Shown here: positions 61,142 through 64,000 of the stretch, one piece after another | How positions within the stretch are numbered: the first letter of the stretch is position 1 | Layout: each line of letters starts with the position of its first letter | Origin: CALODL01 sp942492115 | Lineage (GTDB): Bacteria; Planctomycetota; Phycisphaerae; UBA1845; CAIVHJ01 | Direction of reading: 5' to 3' | Assembly (NCBI GenBank): GCA_942492115.1 | Contig: CALODL010000027.1 | Location: forward strand, 372,001-436,000 | DNA: 64,000 nt | Program-made: the position numbers and the translations under genes | Notes under the pieces: generated by a model | What the model saw: the letters and a program-made list of their open reading frames with translations, nothing else | What the model was told of the DNA's origin: nothing | Databases searched by the model: none

Positions 61142-61948
61142 ATGCCTTTTCTGTGCCCGTCTGGCTGTTCGACTCCACCGGCCCAGCGCACGCTGATCAT
61201 TGCCCACCGTGGGGCGTCTTTCGATGCGCCCGAGAATACAATCGCCGCTTTTCGTCTCGCCTGGGAACAGGGGGCCGACGGCATCGAAGGCGATTTTCAC
61301 TTGACCGCAGACGGTGTCGTGGTGTGCTGCCATGACCCGACTACCGGGAGAACCGCGCCTCTTGACCTGGCATGCGCTAGAGCGTCAGCTTCCGATGTGG
61401 TGCAACTGGACGTCGGTAGTTGGAAGGGGCCTGCATGGCGGGGTGAACGCATGCCCACGCTCGACGAGGTCCTTGCCAACGTTCCGGACGGCAAGCGCGT
61501 CTTCATCGAGATCAAGAGTGGCCCTGACACGATCGCGCCCGCCCGGGCGGCCATTCGTGATTCGCGTTTGCGTCCGGAACAGATCAGGATCATCAGTTTT
61601 CATACCGAGGTCATCCGTGAGAGCAAGCGCGTCATGCCTGCAATCACGGCCAACTGGCTCACCGGATTCGAGCACGGCGATACCACCGATCAATACCGGC
61701 CCACCGTCACTGATATCATCGAGACCGCCTCCGATTGCCGTGCAGACGGCGTCGGTATCAAGGCCGCCCCGCACATCGACACCGCATTCGTCAAAGAACT
61801 CGAGACCGCCGGCCTTGGATTACACATATGGACGGTCAATGACCCCGCGACAGCACAACGATTCATCGACCTGGGCGCCCAGTCCATCACGACCGATCGC
61901 CCGGGTTGGCTGCGCGCGCAGTTGGACCGTACCGACGCACTCCCGTGA
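61142..61948 (+). CDS. Glycerophosphodiester phosphodiesterase
   Basis: A 268-aa enzyme that releases glycerol 3-phosphate from glycerophosphodiesters (lipid breakdown products). The ATG at 61142 has GGTGA 5 bases upstream; GTG starts at 61082 and 61100 are possible but lie at or before the likely transcription start. Motifs: IIAHRGASFDAPENT (His22, Arg23), IEGDFHLTADG (Glu49, Asp51 for the metal), HDPTTGRT (His64), FIEIKSG, LHIWTVND and SITTDRPG. All catalytic residues are present. The shorter form has no real signal peptide and would be cytoplasmic; from 61100 a lipobox-like CPSGC could export it. Confidence 0.92.
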   Translation: MPFLCPSGCSTPPAQRTLIIAHRGASFDAPENTIAAFRLAWEQGADGIEGDFHLTADGVVVCCHDPTTGRTAPLDLACARASASDVVQLDVGSWKGPAWRGERMPTLDEVLANVPDGKRVFIEIKSGPDTIAPARAAIRDSRLRPEQIRIISFHTEVIRESKRVMPAITANWLTGFEHGDTTDQYRPTVTDIIETASDCRADGVGIKAAPHIDTAFVKELETAGLGLHIWTVNDPATAQRFIDLGAQSITTDRPGWLRAQLDRTDALP

Positions 61949-62126
61949 GCGCTTGGAAACCCTTTCTGTGTGCACTTCTCGACTCCGGCCAATCGGTGTA
62001 TCGCGATCGCTCACGACATGTCAGGGCGACTTGCGATGAGGCGCGGTCGCATGTAAGGAGAGTGGTGGTCGTAGGGCGGCTGGTCATTTTGTGACAGGAA
62101 TCCACCGTTGAGGCGTCTTCTGGGGC

Positions 62127-64000
62127 ATGGACGTGTTTCGCCCAGCATCGATCGTTGCCGTTGCCCTGGGACTCACCATGGGACCGGGACCGGCTGATGG
62201 CCGCAGTTCCCGGGAGATGTTTCGTACAGCTCATCCGGATCCGGCGATGGCCTTGTCAACCGTGTGGTCGGTGGATGGGGCCCGACCAGGGGACCACATA
62301 GTCCTGGCGATCATCGCTGACATTCCTGATGGCTGGCACATCAATCCGGATGAAGGTCAGATCGTATCCGGTGATGAGATGGCACCTGTCGCGACGCGTA
62401 TCGAGATCATGGATGCGCAGGGTGTCATGCCCGAGACCGTCCGGTACCCGGACGCTCTCGGTATTGCCGTTCAGGATGTGGATGAGGGCGCGTTGCAGAG
62501 TTTTGCGGGGCGCGTCGTGTTCTTCGTGCCCATGAAAGTTGAGCACAAGCTTACGGGTTTGAATGTCGGCGTGACCGTGCACCTGCACTATCAGATGTGC
62601 GATGATATCAACTGTCTCATGCCAGAGACGATTCCAGCCACCGCCGTGTTGCCCATCGTTTCTGCGGGTAGTGTCGTTGAAGAAACCGACCCGCGGCTAT
62701 TCGCTGCGTTCCATGATACTGTGTCGGCGGTACGCTTCGATGTGTTCGGTTGGCAGTTCCTTGTCGATTCTGCTTCCCGCTCGGGCCTGATGCTGTTGTT
62801 ACTGACTGCCCTGGCCGGCGGTGTTCTGCTGAATTTCACGCCGTGCGTGCTCCCTGTCATTCCGATCAAGATCCTCAGCTTGTCGCAAGTAGCCGAAAAC
62901 AAGGCGCGCTGCGTAGCGCTGGGCGGAGCCATGTCCATCGGCGTCGTAGTGTTCTGGTTGGTTCTGGGGTTACTGATTTCCGGAGTCAGTGGTTTTTCTG
63001 CGACGAATCAGCTCTTTCAATATCCGTTGTTTACGATCACGGTTGGTGTAATCATCGCCATCATGGCCGTTGGGATGTGCGGTCTTTTCACTGTACGGCT
63101 GCCGGATATCGTCCAGCGCTACACACCACAGCAGGGTACGCTGGTCGGCTCCTGTGGGATGGGCGTCATGACTGCCGTGCTCTCGACCCCGTGTACAGCA
63201 CCTTTCATGGGCGCGGCCGCCGCGTGGGCTGCGTTGCAGAATCCGGTGACGACCGTGTCCATTTTCGGCGTGATTGGTGCAGGCATGGCACTGCCGTACA
63301 TGGTGCTTTCCATCGCGCCTGGTCTCCTGTCGCGTCTGCCCCGCAGCGGTCCCGGTAGCCAGTTGCTCAAAGAGGTCATGGGGCTCCTGCTGCTGGCAGC
63401 GGCAATGTATTTCATGGGCACGGGTATCGGTGCTTTGTGCGTGACACCGCCGGATCCGCCCAGCACGCTGTACTGGTGGCCGGTCATGGGGCTGTGCGCC
63501 GTCGCTGGTGTATGGATCACATACCGCACATGGGGTATCACGCAGTCGCGCATCAAACGTGTCGTGTGGGCGAGTACAGGGTTGGCGTTGTGCGCGATGT
63601 CGTTGCAGGTCGGCCGGACGATGACAGATCGCGGCCCGATCAACTGGACATATTACACTGCCGAGCGTTTCGAGCTTGTTCGAAATGAGGGCCAGGCGGT
63701 CCTCATGGATTTTACCGCCGAATGGTGTTTGAACTGCAAGGCGATCGAGCACAGTGTGCTGCATCACGACGACGTCGTCGCGGCACTCGAGTCCGGGGGC
63801 ATCGTGCCCATGAAGGTCGACATCACGGGCCACAACCCCGAAGGCAAGTCGCAATTGGCCAGGGAAGGGCGCCTCGCGATTCCGCTATTGGTCATCTATG
63901 GCCACGACGGGACGCCGGTGATGAAGAGTGACTTCTACACCGTCGATCAAGTCATCAAGGCTATCTCGCAGGCCACCTGCCCCATTCCCGGCCAATGCGG
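62127..64000 (+). CDS. dsbD: Thiol:disulfide interchange protein DsbD (runs off the window)
   Basis: About 624 residues are visible; the frame is open at the right edge, so the stop lies outside. DsbD carries electrons from cytoplasmic thioredoxin across the inner membrane to periplasmic thiol proteins. A signal peptide (MDVFRPASIVAVALGLTMG) is followed by the N-terminal Ig-like domain with Cys158/Cys163 (YQMCDDINCLMPE), the membrane domain with NFTPCVLPVIPIKILSL (Cys240) and STPCTAPFMGAAAAW as the redox pair, and the C-terminal thioredoxin-like domain with WCLNC (534-537). All three cysteine pairs are present, so it should be functional. The ATG at 62127 is the first after the gap; only a weak GAGG precedes it. 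Confidence 0.93.
   Translation, partial: MDVFRPASIVAVALGLTMGPGPADGRSSREMFRTAHPDPAMALSTVWSVDGARPGDHIVLAIIADIPDGWHINPDEGQIVSGDEMAPVATRIEIMDAQGVMPETVRYPDALGIAVQDVDEGALQSFAGRVVFFVPMKVEHKLTGLNVGVTVHLHYQMCDDINCLMPETIPATAVLPIVSAGSVVEETDPRLFAAFHDTVSAVRFDVFGWQFLVDSASRSGLMLLLLTALAGGVLLNFTPCVLPVIPIKILSLSQVAENKARCVALGGAMSIGVVVFWLVLGLLISGVSGFSATNQLFQYPLFTITVGVIIAIMAVGMCGLFTVRLPDIVQRYTPQQGTLVGSCGMGVMTAVLSTPCTAPFMGAAAAWAALQNPVTTVSIFGVIGAGMALPYMVLSIAPGLLSRLPRSGPGSQLLKEVMGLLLLAAAMYFMGTGIGALCVTPPDPPSTLYWWPVMGLCAVAGVWITYRTWGITQSRIKRVVWASTGLALCAMSLQVGRTMTDRGPINWTYYTAERFELVRNEGQAVLMDFTAEWCLNCKAIEHSVLHHDDVVAALESGGIVPMKVDITGHNPEGKSQLAREGRLAIPLLVIYGHDGTPVMKSDFYTVDQVIKAISQATCPIPGQC

Overview
The window looks like chromosomal DNA of a planctomycete, most likely a Phycisphaerae-type lineage (inference). 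The signs are: secreted proteins with short calcium-binding repeats of the DCNxNGxPDxC type; several ECF sigma factor genes paired with Ser/Thr kinase genes; a membrane protein with an N-terminal CxxCGYxLR zinc ribbon; C-terminal exosortase-type sorting tails (IPTL/PEP-CTERM-like); high GC; and many GTG starts. No rRNA, tRNA, CRISPR array, insertion sequence, integrase or phage gene was seen, so this does not look like a mobile island.

Layout. 1-5.2 kb: the end of a beta-helix protein, a lipoprotein with a zinc-peptidase motif, a small Ser-rich protein, malate dehydrogenase and a coiled-coil lipoprotein. 5.5-16.7 kb (minus strand): ECF sigma factor, membrane Ser/Thr kinase with TPRs, then two overlapping genes for large secreted proteins (644 and 2075 aa) with cohesin-like, dockerin-like, beta-helix and TSP3-like modules. 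16.7-18.4 kb: 1.7 kb without a convincing gene. 18.4-21.3 kb: a soluble kinase divergent from a second ECF gene. 21.4-26.8 kb: a BNR propeller plus a MoaD-like carrier, a hybrid histidine kinase plus a LuxR-type regulator, and two tiny related proteins. 27.0-31.0 kb (minus): ECF, then kinase, then a surface protein, the first two overlapping by 4 nt. 31.4-36.1 kb: lipoproteins, a DinB-like protein and a YWTD propeller protein. 36.2-42.0 kb (minus): two unknown secreted proteins and the signal peptide peptidase SppA. 42.4-49.6 kb: an EF-hand secreted protein, an FGE-sulfatase-fold protein with a sorting tail, two divergent related hydrolase lipoproteins, and asparagine synthase. 50.1-52.0 kb: a fourth ECF-kinase pair. 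52.2-64 kb: fatty acid desaturase, zinc-ribbon membrane protein, a 35-aa lipoprotein-like ORF, class V aminotransferase, a 1014-aa metzincin protease with the same dockerin/cohesin modules, a PilZ-like protein, a glycerophosphodiesterase and the start of DsbD.

How the parts may work together. Four sigma factor-kinase pairs lie within 36 kb. In two of them the kinase starts with an HxxxCxxC motif like that of zinc-binding anti-sigma domains, so the kinase could also hold the neighbouring sigma factor. Both of those clusters run on into genes for large surface proteins that share a 'CxPP' beta repeat. Three secreted proteins share a cysteine-rich double EF-hand-like module (the 'CLWW' module) followed or preceded by cohesin-like domains. 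The most interesting candidate system here is therefore a kinase/sigma-controlled set of modular, calcium-dependent surface proteins. This is inference from sequence patterns and gene order only.
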